From positions 36,151,426 through 36,215,425 of the forward strand of contig OX392534.1 in assembly GCA_947623455.1 (NCBI GenBank): a stretch of 64,000 bases of DNA, given 5' to 3'. Positions 12,885 through 25,822 of the stretch are shown in pieces (the stretch's first letter is position 1; each line of letters opens with the position of its first letter). The notes beneath the pieces are model-generated. The model was not told the DNA's origin, did no database searches, and saw only the letters and a list, made by a program, of their open reading frames with translations. Source of the stretch: Mimachlamys varia. Taxonomy: Eukaryota > Mollusca > Bivalvia > Pectinida > Pectinidae. A program made the translations under genes and the position numbers.

Positions 12885-14525
12885 CCACATATTTCTAGAT
12901 AAAACTTGCAAATTGAACCATACATAATGCCACAGAAATTATGTATTGAAGAACGAGTATAAACAGCGGTAAATGCCGTTTGATGTATGAAGTAAACAAC
13001 TGTAAAATCTTGATCTAGACATTCCATCTAGTCCCCGACGATAGAAAATTATACATTAGGTTTAAATGATACAACAAAACTCACACATTCCTCACCATCA
13101 AATGATTATTGAATAGTGCAGAATACTGCAGTAAACGAATGTAACGACAAAGTATGATATCGGCTAATATTTACATTCAGTATGCTTGAAAGCATTGGCG
13201 AAAATTATATTCATTTCTCATAACCACATAGCCTCTTCACATGCAAACAGTGTGTAGCAATACATTGAAAAATAGTTGTAGTTCCTGAACAACATAAATG
13301 ATTATTTTTAAAGTAAAGATTTAAAAAAATATATATAAAACAAATTTTTAATTAAAAACAAAAATCCCTTGAAAATACAGTGACAACTAATACTGTCATG
13401 TTTAGATAAAATGTTATAAAATGCAAGCGTTCTGTACGGCCTTCGGAATTGTTCTTCTACCCGTGTTATTTTAAATAAATACGATCCATGTTCAAAACAT
13501 AAAAATCACTCCAAAATTCTCACAGAATAAATGTTGTAGATAGAACTACAATTTGTTTCGGTTGTTGTTATGACGATTGCTAAGACCGTGTCACGAACCG
13601 TGTAACACTTTCCAGCGAAAACGGCTGTTCTCTCTCCGAAGTCACTCTCAGGTAAAAACTTGAAAAAAAATGCATTTTTTTTATTATGGTGTGAGTTAAC
13701 ACATAAAATAAAAAATAATCGTAATATAAATATAAGGAATGAAATTTATCTTTTCAACATTCATGAGGTCATAACAACATTGGCTTTCTTGGACATATTT
13801 ACCATCAACCGCTAACGTGATTGATGGAATATGTCCAAGTAACAAACCCCACTGAAAATTTGTTTAGAAGCTATAAAAAATAAGTACAGTATGTATTATT
13901 TTGTATTCTGTATTTTCAAAACGCTTGATCTAAATAAAGCAATGTATGAATGTGTGTAATAAAAAGGTGCCCATGTCTAATGGAAAAAGTAATCACAAGC
14001 AGAAACGACTTCGACCTTAGCAATGTTCGAATAAAAATTGAAGGGTATGCATAGGTGTAACTGTTAAGCTTCCTTAGAATGAACAGTTCTCCGCTCGCGA
14101 TGTATCTTCGTGTATATACGATATTTGTATCGAGGTCTGCACCAGTGCCCAGTGAGAATGACCTTGTATGATATAACATGTTAAAACTACACAATAATAT
14201 AATGTAACAACGAAGATAAGACAGGAATGAGAGATGAGATGATACAATCAATATTTGATATAGAAGTTTGTATCCGCTACAAAATACTAGTAGACAGCAT
14301 TTTATAAGATCGTCTGCTTATAAATATGGTTGGCCTTAAAAACAAATCACAGTTTTTTGTTGATCGATGTCTTTTTCATCTATGTGGGCCTCAGGCTGAC
14401 CTCTCGACTACAGATCCTTTGATCAAGTATATCGGAAACATATGACAAGTTACTTCAGTCGACACCAGACATACCAGAGTCGTTATGTAGTAAAGCATAA
14501 ACTCAATACGTGATATTAAAAAATC
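12885..14525 (+). repeat. Diverged long repeat, copy 1
   Basis: Shares blocks in the same order with 16230-17085 and 18190-20240. The blocks include GAACGAGTATA...AACTGTAAAATC (about 12951-13010), TATAAATAT...TGATCGATGTCT (about 14320-14370), CTCTCGACTACAGA followed by CCTTTGATC (about 14400), and CAGTCGAC...GAGTCGT (about 14458-14485). No coding capacity seen. The 111-codon minus-strand frame at 13916-14251 lies in it and is not supported as a gene. Confidence 0.5.
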
Positions 14526-14929
14526 TAATTTAATCATAGCTACATGTTGTATGTATGATGGGTGTAGCATTTATGGAATAAAAAAGTCCGAGCGTACACA
14601 TAAAAACCCCGTATACTCAATACTTGTTGTGAATGTCAAAAAAGGAGCCACTGAAAAATTACATCTATTAAACTTTAAATGTTTAAATACTAATAATTCT
14701 GTGACATTTAACATTAAGTAAAAAATACAGCGAGAAGCAGTGGGCTAGCCCTAAATTATGGTTTAATATCTTTCAGGCATCGCTTATCACTCCTAAACTC
14801 TTAGCTTTTCTACCATAACGCTCTCCGAGACAGAATATCATATCTATATTTTGGTTACATCCCACTTATTTTCATGCTCTGATGAAGAGTTAGTTTGTTC
14901 CATTCTACATGATTAAGCAAGAAGCCTTA

Positions 14930-15640
14930 AAGGTCTGTATCGCTCACCTGGATACATTGATATCCGGCTGGGTAACCATGGCAAATATTTTTCCAAAACG
15001 ATCTCATAACCAGGGACAGACCCTTAGACCAATCATTGATGCATATCTTTATAAATTTAAGTTTGGTAAATGGGTGGGTATCTCAACAGTTTTCAACTGA
15101 AACTGAGAAACTAGATCCCTAGGGCTGTGGCCAGACTCCAACATAAATGCTAACATCATGATTGTGTCTCTTTCTTTATGCCCAGCAACTGTAGTTTTGG
15201 TTTGGATATCTCAACCGTTTAAACATTTTGACTCAAGAGGTAAATCTGCATAGGCGTAGCAGAATTTGAGGTCAAATATTTCAACATGATTTTGATCGTC
15301 TCTTTATGTCAAGCAACTGTATATATAGTTTTTGGGTGATTATCTCAATTGTTTAAAAGTTATGACTTAGTATTCAAGTGTGCAAGGGCGTGATGGACCT
15401 TGGGGTATCATCTAAATTCATGATTGTGATCGTCTCTTTATGCCCAGCAATTGTATATATAGTTTTGGGATGGGTATCCCAACCGCTTTAAAGTTATGAC
15501 TCAGGAGGCAAGTCTGCAAGGGCGCGACAGACCCTGGCACCAAATCTAAAATCATGATTGTGATCTTCAATTATTACCCAGAAATTGTATACATAGTTTT
15601 GGAGTTGGATCTCAACGGTTTAAAAGCTGTGACTCAGAAA
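14930..15640 (+). repeat. Degenerate tandem repeat, about 130-bp units
   Basis: Four units start with CATGATTxTG at about 15157, 15285, 15419 and 15553. Each continues with TCTTTATGCCCAGCAA, TATAGTTTTGGG, ATCTCAACCGTTTAAA and ATGACTCAG in order. The preceding part (14930-15110), with GTATCGCTCACCTGG, looks like the head of the same dispersed repeat. Not coding. Confidence 0.6.
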
Positions 15641-15979
15641 ATCATACTAATCAATAGAATTAAGCCAAGAATGTATAGGATTATTAGTTTTGTCATGGAA
15701 ATCCGTCCTTACAGGGTACGATATTTCAGGGTTATTTGATTTCGCGGAATTTTATTTGACTTCGAACATATCAACGAATAAAAATAACGAAGCAGTATAT
15801 TTTCATTTAGTACGGATATGTTCGATAAAGACATGAGTAGTGTTCCATGTGGAATAGTGACCATGATCCATTTAGTGGCGAAAACAATTGCACAACGCAA
15901 TAAGTACAACTCTTTTACATGTATTTAAGACCTGTAAGAATAGTTAATACATTTCAAGTTACAAGCAGACCATTATGTA

Positions 15980-16057
15980 CCTGTTCTTGTCTTGTTCCTG
16001 TTCTTGTCTTGTTCCTGTTCTTGTCTTGTTCCTGTTCTTGTCTTGTTCTTGTTCTTG
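15980..16057 (+). repeat. 17-bp minisatellite, about 4 copies
   Basis: The unit CCTGTTCTTGTCTTGTT is repeated about four times. As 17 is not a multiple of three, each frame cycles through the same letters, which explains the Cys/Val/Leu/Phe-rich and Gln/Lys-rich open frames over it. These are not genes. Confidence 0.85.
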
Positions 16058-16229
16058 CGTCCACTCAATCCCCTTTGTCCTTCTTTCTTTTTGTTGTCGC
16101 TTTATGTTTGGGTTAGAATTTGTACGTATACCTTGATGTATTTTGATTTTTTTCAGAACCATAAGATTTATTGTTTGTATATTGTAAACTCATATTCGTC
16201 GCTTGTCGAAATGAAGTCTGTAGCATCCT

Positions 16230-17085
16230 ATCAAAGAGTAGGCCCTAGTAGAAACCTTAGGGAAGATACCGAGAGAAAATTGAGACTGATTCTTGTCAAT
16301 GACACAGGATATAGCGCAATATGGTTCAGTGTATCCTGTCGGAAAATGAAACTTCGATGTATTTCCGGCTTAAAGATGAAAAATAAATAAATAAGATATA
16401 CAGAACACCACAGAGAGTTTAATAGCGAAGAACGAGTATAGTATGATATAAACAACTGTAAAATCCAAAGTTAAATCTGAAAGGATAATAAACTAGGTTC
16501 TGTAGATGGGGCACAGTAGTATTCAGTTAGACTGTCTGTTGTCGTAAATGATGGTGCAGAAAGCTACAGGAATTAGATTACCTCGGCTCAGTATTACGAT
16601 CACCTTTAACCTCGACAAGTTCCAAGTCAAGTAGAAATACGACCCACATATAGCCAGTAATGTCACGAAATATTGATATGCATTTATACACATATAACGT
16701 CCTTGGAATTCAATGTCTACTCTCGAGACACATATATATCAATATCAGATGTGTAACGAGAGCTGAATTCCGAGAAAGGTAAGGGAATTTATTGTGTGCT
16801 ATGTCAGGTAATTAAACAACATAGATAAGAGGAGAATGGGAAGTATACTGTTTATTATGCAACAGCCGTATATAAGATCGCCTGATTATAAATACCATTG
16901 GTGTATTAAAAACACCGCTTCGGTATTTTATTCTGATCGATGTCTGTTTCGCCTATTCAAACCATATGCTGACACCTCTCGACTACAGACCCTTTGATCT
17001 CGGGAGCATATGACAAGATACGCCAGTCGACGCCATGCATACCCGAGTCGTCCTGTAGTCTAGCACACAGTAATTATGTGATATG
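16230..17085 (+). repeat. Diverged long repeat, copy 2
   Basis: Begins with GGGAAGATACCGAGAG...TTGAGACT (matching about 18210-18245 in copy 3). It then has GAAGAACGAGTATA (as copy 1), AAGATCGCCTGATTATAAAT, TGATCGATGTCTG, CTCTCGACTACAGA plus CCTTTGATC, and CAGTCGACGCC...GAGTCGTC. About 0.85 kb, no coding capacity. Confidence 0.55.
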
Positions 17086-17309
17086 GATGAATTTGATTTA
17101 AGGATCACTATATATACTTTCCTCTGTAGCAAGATCTGTTTTATCAGTTTACTGATCATTGCTACATTAACCTTGTATAAGAAGAATTTCTATCAAGAAA
17201 ATTGTACTGTTGACCAATATGTTCTTTTTATTCGTGATATTTCACTATATATCTAATTTATTTATTTCACAACAATCACGAAAATAGTTATCCAACTTAT
17301 ATTAATCAC

Positions 17310-17500
17310 CCTTGTTAGCCCATATTTTTAGCGCGCTAGGGGTCTTATTGTGGGAAGGAACTGGAGTACCTGGAGAAAACCTACGTTGTCGGGTAGGTGT
17401 CCCCATACCTTTTCACGTCCGGTCTGGGAAAACAACCGCCGTGCTAAAAGGGACTGTGACCACCCATACTTCCCTGTTTTTATTCAGACTGGGTCACAAT
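17310..17500 (+). repeat. Dispersed repeat fragment
   Basis: Contains GGAACTGGAGTACCTGGAG followed by AAAACCTACG and CATACCTTTTCACGTCCGG. I recognise this combination from interspersed repeats in molluscan genomes, from memory. The 66-codon open frame over it (17312-17512) is a product of the repeat. Confidence 0.45.
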
Positions 17501-18189
17501 TCCGTACACTAGATACGTGATATTTAATAGCTTCATCTAGCGATCTTTATATTTCCTTTTCTCTGTGGCAACATCCCTGTTAATGCATTTCACTTGTCAC
17601 AACTGACTGGTAAACCTGAGCCCGTATTTAGTTCCTGATTGGATAGATGGGTCATTCTGAACAATTCTATCTGTATATTTGTGATTCTTTGTTAACACTG
17701 ACGATACCGACGTTTCACTGTCTACCATGTGATTAAAGATTGGGTCATTATATCACAGACTGTGGTGACTAACTTCTCAGATCTTATAAAAGAACCCGAC
17801 GATTGCCACAAGGAAAGCAGGAAATACACGTTTTGTCATCTTCAGCGATTTGCGATACTCATGATTGTCTTCATTGATTTCAAGGAATCGAGATTGTCTT
17901 CAGTGATTTCCGAGGCTCACTATTGTCTCGTTTTTACCTTCCCTATACCGAGGTCTTGACAGCTGAACTTGTTTTGTCTTTTTCTTATGATTTACTTGGC
18001 TCTTTTTATTATTATTATTATTCTTGATTCGGATCGTTGGTTGTCGTCCTATACATATGCTTGGCGTTTGACTTTATTCGGTGACGTGTGGATTTTGTTG
18101 TTGTTGTTGTGTATCTTGTTTACAGCTTCAGTTTAGAACACTAGACGACAACATTATTGGTATGGTGTAATATTGCTTTTATACCTCCG
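17501..18189. other. No gene recognised
   Basis: A (TTA)n microsatellite lies at about 18005-18022 and (TTG)n at about 18097-18110. Nothing else supported. Confidence 0.4.
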
Positions 18190-20240
18190 ATAGGAGAGAA
18201 GTGTTGAAATCTCCAAGAAGATACTAAGAGAATGTTGAGACTTTATAGTTGTCAACATGTGATCCATCTCAAGGGAACGCTATAACTACAGGATGGCGCG
18301 CACTATAAATTGGTTTCGTTTTATGATGTCGATAAGAATAAAACCCACACGTTCTCAGCTAAGAGATGATATTGAACCACATTGGGTACTATAGAGAGTA
18401 AACATATTTGTGACCCACTGTAAAAACAACCGCATTAAATCTTTCCACTGCAATGCTTCGTTTATATAGATATAATCCCCTTTAAATCACAGCAGTATTT
18501 TAACAAAAGCATATTCTCGTATTTTAATATGACGCTTTTAACATCCAATAGGTGAGTCGGCCTGAAATCAGTAAGATACAGAGACTGTTGACTTGCAATT
18601 GGCCGTTCACATGCATATGGGGCAAAACGTACTAGCGCTCAATATCATTTGGTCGTCGACGAAAAAACTAAGTTCCAAATCAAATGGAAATTGAATTATA
18701 TCAAATGCTTTTGGAAAATTTAAGGATGCATATATCTGTGAGTAAAGAAACAGCTAAAATCAGCTTAGTTTGGAGACATTTTAAAGCGAAGGTTTTTGCA
18801 GATATTATGCTACACCTTATGAACTTTTGTCTTAAATCTGTATACATAAGACGAGAATAAACGGTGTAAAATCTGTCTATATAAGACGAGAATAAATGCT
18901 GTGTTAAATCTGTCTATATAAGACGAGAATAAATGCTGTGTTAAATCTGTCTAAATAAGACGAGAATAAATGGTGTTAAATCTGTCTATATAAGACGAGA
19001 ATAAATGCTGTGTCAAATCTGTCTAAATAAGACGAGAATAAATGCTGTGTTAAATCTGTCGAAATAAGATGGGAATAAATTGTGTGCTAAATCTGGCAAA
19101 ATAAGACGAGAATAAAATGTGTTAAATCTGTCTAAATAAGACGAGAATAAATGGTGTTAAATCTGTATAAATAAGACGAGAATAAATGGTGTTAATTCTG
19201 TCTAAATAAGATGGGAATAAATGATGTGTTAAATCTGTCTATATAAGACGAGAATAATAATGGTGTTAAATCTGTATAAATAAGACGAGAATAAATGGTG
19301 TTAAATCTGTCTAAATAAGACGAGAATAAATGGTGTTAAATCTGTCTAAATAAGACGGGAATAAATGGTGATAAATCTGTCTATATAAGACGAGAATGAA
19401 TGGTGTTAAATCTGTCAAAATAAGACGAGAATAAATGGTGTTAAATCTGTCAAAATAAGACGAGAATAAATGGTGTTAAATCTGTCAAAATAAGACGAGA
19501 ATAAATGGTGTTAAATCTGTCTAAATAAGACGAGAATAAATGGTGTTAAATCTGTCAAAATCACACGAGAATAAATGGTGTTTAATCTGTCTGCATAACA
19601 CGAGAATAAATGGTGTTAAATCTGTCTATATAAGACGAGAATAAATGGTGTTAAATCTGTCAAAATAAGACGAGAATAAATGGTGTGTTAAATCTGTCTA
19701 AATAAGACGAGAATAAATGGTGTTAAATCTGTATAAATAAGACGAGAATAAATGGTGTTAAATCTGTCTACAAAAGACAAGAATAAATGGTGTTAACTCT
19801 GTCTAAATAAGACGAGAATAAATGGTGTTAATTCTGTCTAAATAAGACGAGAATAAATGGTGTTAATTCTGTCTAAATAAGACGAGAATAAATGGTGTTA
19901 ATTCTGTCTAAATAAGACGAGAATAAATGGTGTTAATTCTGTCTAAATAAGACGACAATAAATGGTGTTAAATCTGTCTACAAAAGATGAGTGGAGTTCT
20001 AAATCTTTCCCCATTGTTTTATATTCAAGTTTATAATAAAATCACAATAGTGATAACCTAATGTAAGACCGTCTATTTATAAATATCTGTGAAATGTTGG
20101 CTGTCGGTCAGCGCCAAACACTGGGGTTGTATTGCTGATCGATGTTTGTTTTCGATAAAACAAAAACACGTCTAAAAGCCAGACTGATAGGCCTTGATGT
20201 CCAACAGACAGTGTCAGGGTTATTTATGATCAGATTAGTC
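18190..20240 (+). repeat. Diverged long repeat, copy 3, containing an expanded minisatellite
   Basis: The left part (about 18190-18430) matches copy 2's left part. The right part (about 20060-20240, with AGACCGTCTATTTATAAAT and CTGATCGATGT) matches the TATAAAT/GATCGATGTCT block of copies 1 and 2. Between them, where the others have a single GAACGAGTATA...CTGTAAAATC block, copy 3 has a long tandem array. Confidence 0.5.
18828..19990 (+). repeat. 35-bp minisatellite, about 32 copies
   Basis: The unit consists of TAAATCTGTCTAAATAAGAC followed by GAGAATAAATGGTGT. Variants change CTAAAT to CTATAT, CAAAAT or ATAAAT, and some units have a TGCTGTGT end that adds 2-3 bp. The left edge (18838-18900) is more diverged, typical of an array end. 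Stops occur in every frame, so it is not coding. Confidence 0.9.
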
Positions 20241-20249
20241 CAGTCAACA

Positions 20250-20586
20250 CTGGATAATTCAGATCTCCTTTACCACGCCAATCGATTCTTTGTTATATTG
20301 TTGAACCATTATTATTTAGACTGTGATGTTCAGTTTAGTCTTATTTATTAGCCTGAGTTTGCAAAATCTGGTGAATCTACTCCTAACTTCAGTGATTGTA
20401 TTGGAGTGTGTAAGACTTCAATGAATGAATTTCATTTTCTGTCAAATATTGTAAAACGAAATATATTTTAGCTTATCACAGAACCAAAATTTAACATCCA
20501 AGAAATGCTATAAAATCTACATCACTTAGCATTCGATTTCAGACAAGGATACCCATGATATACCAATGCTAGGTAGGTCTAGGTCA
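20250..20586. other. No gene recognised
   Basis: AT-rich spacer between the long repeat and the MITE. Nothing supported. Confidence 0.4.
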
Positions 20587-20909
20587 TCTTCGATATCCGG
20601 AGGTTACGATCACCTACGCTCTTTATACCCCTGGAAAATGTCATGGCAAAACTGAAGGCACGCTCAGGTAAAAACCCTGACCAATCGCTAGGCTGCATCC
20701 CTGTCCATTGAAGATTATAACGAAAAACCTGTCAATTTATTTTTACTGTTTTGTGACCACGAGATTCGTTTGATGTACATGTACATCAAGGGGTCAAACA
20801 AGTTTTCTTGTCTCATCAATAAGGTGGCGCACACGGATCCTTCAGTTTTTCCATGACATAGTCGAAGGGTGTAGAGAGCGTATGTGACCGTAACCCTGGA
20901 TATCGAGGA
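20587..20909 (+). mobile_element. MITE-like element, copy A
   Basis: A 323-bp element with imperfect terminal inverted repeats of about 43 bp. The left end reads TCTTCGATATCC then GTTACGATCACC and TACGCTCT; the right end is its complement (AGAGCGTA, GTGACCGTAACCC, GGATATCGAGGA). The interior contains ACATCAAGGGGTCAAAC. No transposase frame. The first 45-bp satellite unit starts within 4 bp of its right end. Copy B at 44349-44664 is the same family in opposite orientation: the block next to its left end (CCGTGTGCGCxAC, TTGATGAGACAA) is the complement of copy A's right interior. Confidence 0.75.
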
Positions 20910-23900
20910 TGGGACAAGGATGTCCCATGATTAGCCTGTGTTAGAGATTCGACCTTAGACAAGGATGTCCAATGGTTTACCTGTGTTAGGGATTCGATCT
21001 TAAACAAGGATGTCCTATGGTTTACCTGTGTTAGAGATTCGATCTTAGACAAGGATGTCCCATGGTTTACCTGTGTTAGGGATTCGATCTTAGACAAGGA
21101 TGTCCTATGGTTTACCTGTGTTAGAGATTCGACCTTAGACAAGGATGTCCCATGGTTTACCTGTGTTAGGGATTCGATCTTAGACAAGGATGTCCCATGG
21201 TTTACCTGTGTTAGAGATTCGACCTTAGACAAGGATGTCCCATGGTTTACCTGTGTTAGAGATTCGACCTTAGACAAGGATGTCCCATGGTTTACCTGTG
21301 TTAGGGATTCGATCTTAGACAAGGATGTCCCATGGTTTACCCGTGTTAGGGATTCGATCTTAGACAATGATGTCCAATTGTTTACCTGTGTTAGGGATTC
21401 GATCTTAGTCAAGGATGCCCCTTGGTTTACCTGTGTTAGGGATTCGATGTTAGACAATGATGTCGCATGCTTTAACCGTGTTAGGGATTCGATCTTAGAC
21501 AAGAATGTCCCATGCTTTACCTGTGCTAGGGATTCGATCTAAGACAAGAATGTCCCATGGTTTACCCGTGTTAGGGATTCGATCTTAGACAAGGATGTCC
21601 CATGGTTTACCTTTGTTAGGGATTCGATCTTAGACAAGGATGTCGCATGACTTACCTGTGTTAGAGATTCGATCTTAGACAAGGATGTCCCATGGTTTAC
21701 CTGTGTGAGGGATTCGATCTTAGACAAGGATGACCCAAGGTTTATCTGTGTTAGGGATTCGATCTTAGACAAGGATGTCGCATGATTTACCTGTGTGAGG
21801 GATTCGATCTTAAATAAGGATGACCCAAGGTTTATCTGTGTTAGAGATTCGATCTTAGACAAGGATGTTCTATGGTTTACCTGTGTTAGAGATTCGATCT
21901 TAGACAAGGATGTCCCATGGTTTACCTGTGTGAGGGATTCGATCTTAGACAAGGATGTCCCATGGTTTACCTGTGTGAGGGATTCGATCTTAGACAAGGA
22001 TGACCCAAGGTTTACCTGTGTTAGGGATTCGATCTTAGACAAGGATGACCCAAGGTTTATCTGTGTTAAGGATTCGATCTTAGACAAGGATGTCCCATGA
22101 TTTACCTATGTTAGGTACTCGATGTTTGACAAGGATGTCCCATGGTTTACTTGTGTTAGGGATTCAATCTTAGACAAGAATGTCCCATGGTTTACTTGTG
22201 TTAGGGATTCGATCTAAGACAAGGATGTCCCATGGTTTACCTGTGTTAGGGATTCGATATTAGACAAGGATGTCCCATGGTTTACTTGTGTTAGGGATTC
22301 GATCTTAGACAAGAATGTCCCATGGTTTACCTGTGTTAGGGATTCGATCTTAGACAAGGATGTCCCATGGTTTACCTGTGTTAGGGATTCGATCTTAGAC
22401 AAGGATGTCCCATGGTTTACCTGTGTTAGGGATTCTATCTTAGACAAGGATGTCCAATGGTTTACCTGTGTTAGGGATTCCATCTTAGACAAGGATGTCC
22501 CATGGTTTATCTGTGTAGGGATTCTATCTTAGACAAGGATGTCCCATGGTTTACCTTTGCTAGGAATTCGATCTTAGACAAGGATGTCCCATGGTTTACT
22601 TGTGTTAGGGATTCGATCTTAGACAAGGATGTCCCATGGTTTACCTGTGTTAGGGATTCGATCTTAGACAAGGATGTCCCATGGTTTACCTGTGTTAAGG
22701 ATTCGATGTTAGACAAGGATGTCCCATGGTTTACCTGTGTAAGGGATTCGATGTTAGACAAGGATGTCCCATGGTTTACCTGTGTTAGGGATTCGATATC
22801 AGACAATGATGTCCCATGGTTTACCTGTGTTAGAGATTCGATGTTAGACAAGGATGTCCCATGGTTTACCTGTGTTAGGGATTCGATATTAGACAAGGAT
22901 GTCCCATGGTTTACCTGTGTTAGGGATTCGATCTTAGACAAGGATGTCCCATGGTTTACCTGTGTTAGGGATTCGATCTAAGACAAGGATGTCCCATGGT
23001 TTACCTGTGTTAGGGATTCGATATTAGACAAGGATGTCCCATGGTTTACTTGTGTTAGGGATTCGATCTTAGACAAGAATGTCCCATGGTTTACCTGTGT
23101 TAGGGATTCTATCTTAGACAAGGATGTCCCATGGTTTACCTGTGTTAGGGATTCGATCTTAGACAAGGATGTCCCATGGTTTACCTGTGTTAGGGATTCT
23201 ATCTTAGACAAGGATGTCCAATGGTTTACCTGTGTTAGGGATTCCATCTTAGACAAGGATGTCCCATGGTTTATCTGTGTTAGGGATTCTATCTTAGACA
23301 AGGATGTCCCATGGTTTACCTTTGCTAGGAATTCGATCTTAGACAAGGATGTCCCATGGTTTACTTGTGTTAGGGATTCGATCTTAGACAAGGATGTCCC
23401 ATGGTTTACCTGTGTTAGGGATTCGATCTTAGACAAGGATGTCCCATGGTTTACCTGTGTTAAGGATTCGATGTTAGACAAGGATGTCCCATGGTTTACC
23501 TGTGTAAGGGATTCGATGTTAGACAAGGATGTCCCATGGTTTACCTGTGTTAGGGATTCGATATCAGACAAGGATGTCCCATGGTTTACCTGTGTTAAGG
23601 ATTCGATCTTAGACAAGGATGTCCCATGGTTTACCTGTGTTAGGGATTCCATCTTAGACAAGGATGTCCCATGGTTTATCTGTGTTAGGGATTCTATCTT
23701 AGACAAGGATGTCCCATGGTTTACCTGTGTAAGGGATTCGATGTTAGACAAGGATGTCCCATGGTTTACCTGTGTTAGGGATTCGATATCAGACAATGAT
23801 GTCCCATGGTTTACCTGTGTTAGAGATTCGATGTTAGACAAGGATGTCCCATGGTTTACCTGTGTTAGGGATTCGATATTAGACAAGGATGTCCCATGGT

Positions 23901-25506
23901 TTACCTGTGTTAGGGATTCGATCTTAGACAAGGATGTCCCATGCTTTACCTGTGTTAGGGATTCGATATCAGACAAGGATGTCCCATGTTTTACCTGTGT
24001 TAGAGATTCGACCTTAGACAAGGATGTCCCATGGTTTACCTGTGTTAGGGATTCGATCTTAGACAAGGATGTCCTATGGTTTACCTGTGTTAGAGATTCG
24101 ATCTTAGACAAGGATGTCCCATGGTTTACCTGTGTTAGGGATTCGATCTTAGACAAGGATGTCCTATGGTTTACCTGTGTTAGAGATTCGACCTTAGACA
24201 AGGATGTCCCATGTTTTACCTGTGTTAGGGATTCGATCTTAGACAAGGATGTCCCATGGTTTACCTGTGTTAGAGATTCGACCTTAGACAAGGATGTCCC
24301 ATGGTTTACCTGTGTTAGAGATTCGACCTTAGACAAGGATGTCCCATGGTTTACCTGTGTTAGGGATTCGATCTTAGACAAGGATGTCCCATGGTTTACC
24401 CGTGTTAGGGATTCGATCTTAGACAATGATGTCCAATTGTTTACCTGTGTTAGGGATTCGATCTTAGTCAAGGATGCCCCTTGGTTTACCTGTGTTAGGG
24501 ATTCGATGTTAGACAAGGATGTCGCATGCTTTAACCGTGTTAGGGATTCGATCTTAGACAAGAATGTCCCATGCTTTACCTGTGCTAGGGATTCGATCTA
24601 AGACAAGAATGTCCCATGGTTTACCCGTGTTAGGGATTCGATCTTAGACAAGGATGTCCCATGGTTTACCTGTGTTAGGGATTCTATCTTAGACAAGGAT
24701 GTCCAATGGTTTACCTGTGTTAGGGATTCCATCTTAGACAAGGATGTCCCATGGTTTATCTGTGTTAGGGATTCTATCTTAGACAAGGATGTCCAATGGT
24801 TTACCTGTGTTAGGGATTCTATCTTAGACAAGGATGTCCCATGGTTTACTTGTGTTAGGGATTCGATCTTAGACAAGGATGTCCCATGGTTTACCTGAGT
24901 TAGGGATTCGATGTTAGACAAGGATGTCCCATGGTTTACCTGTGTTAAGGATTCGATGTTAGACAAGGATGTCCCATGGTTTACCTGTGTAAGGGATTCG
25001 ATGTTAGACAAGGATGTCCCATGGTTTACCTGTGTTAGGGATTCGATATCAGACAATGATGTCCCATGGTTTATCTGTGTTAGAGATTCGATGTTAGACA
25101 AGGATGTCCCATGGTTTACCTGTGTTAGGGATTCGATATTAGACAAGGATGTCCCATGGTTTACCTGTGTTAGGGATTCGATCTTAGACAAGGATGTCCC
25201 ATGGTTTACCTGTGTTAGGGATTCGATATTAGACAAGGATGTCCCATGGTGTACCTGTGTTAGTGATTTGATATTAGACAAGGATGTCCCATGTTTTACC
25301 TGTGTTAGGGATTCGATCTTAGACAAGGATGTCCCATGATTTACCTGTGTTAGGGATTCGATCTTAGACAATGATGTCCCATGATTTACCTGTGTTAGAG
25401 ATTCGATGTTAGACAAGGACGTCCAATGGTTTACCTGTGTTAGGGATTCGATGTTAGACAAGGATGTCCCATGGTTTACCTGTGTTAGTGATTTGATATT
25501 AGACAA

Positions 25507-25822
25507 GGATGCCCCATTAGTTTACCTGTGTTAGGGATTCGATCTTAGACAAGGATGCCCCATGGTTTTCCTGTGTTAGTGATTCGATCTTAGACAAAGA
25601 TGCCCCATGGTTTACTTGTGTTAGGGATTCGATCTTAGACAAGGATGCCCCATGGTTTTCCTGTGTTAGGGATTCGATCTTAGACAAAGATGCCCCATGG
25701 TTTTCCTGTGTTAGGGATTCGATCTTAGACAAAGATGCCCCATGGTTTTCCTGTGTTAGGGATTCGATCTTAGACAAAAATGCCCCATGCTTTTCCTGTG
25801 TTAGGGATTCGATCTTAGACAA
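25507..25822 (-). repeat. Variant block (ATGCCCC units) 1 of 5 in the 45-bp array
   Basis: Seven consecutive units carry GATGCCCC instead of GATGTCCC, and most have GGTTTTCC instead of GGTTTACC, giving KIESLTQENHGAS on the minus strand. The block is bounded by a 46-bp unit (CCCCATTAGTTTACC) at its low-coordinate end, which shifts frame, and by the ACCTATGTTAGGTACTCG unit at its other end. Copy 1 is the least uniform: one unit keeps GGTTTACT and another has TGTTAGTG. Confidence 0.8.

Noticed and set aside
15919..16162. Cys/Val/Leu-rich and Gln/Lys/Arg-rich open frames
   Set aside because: Products of a 17-bp minisatellite.
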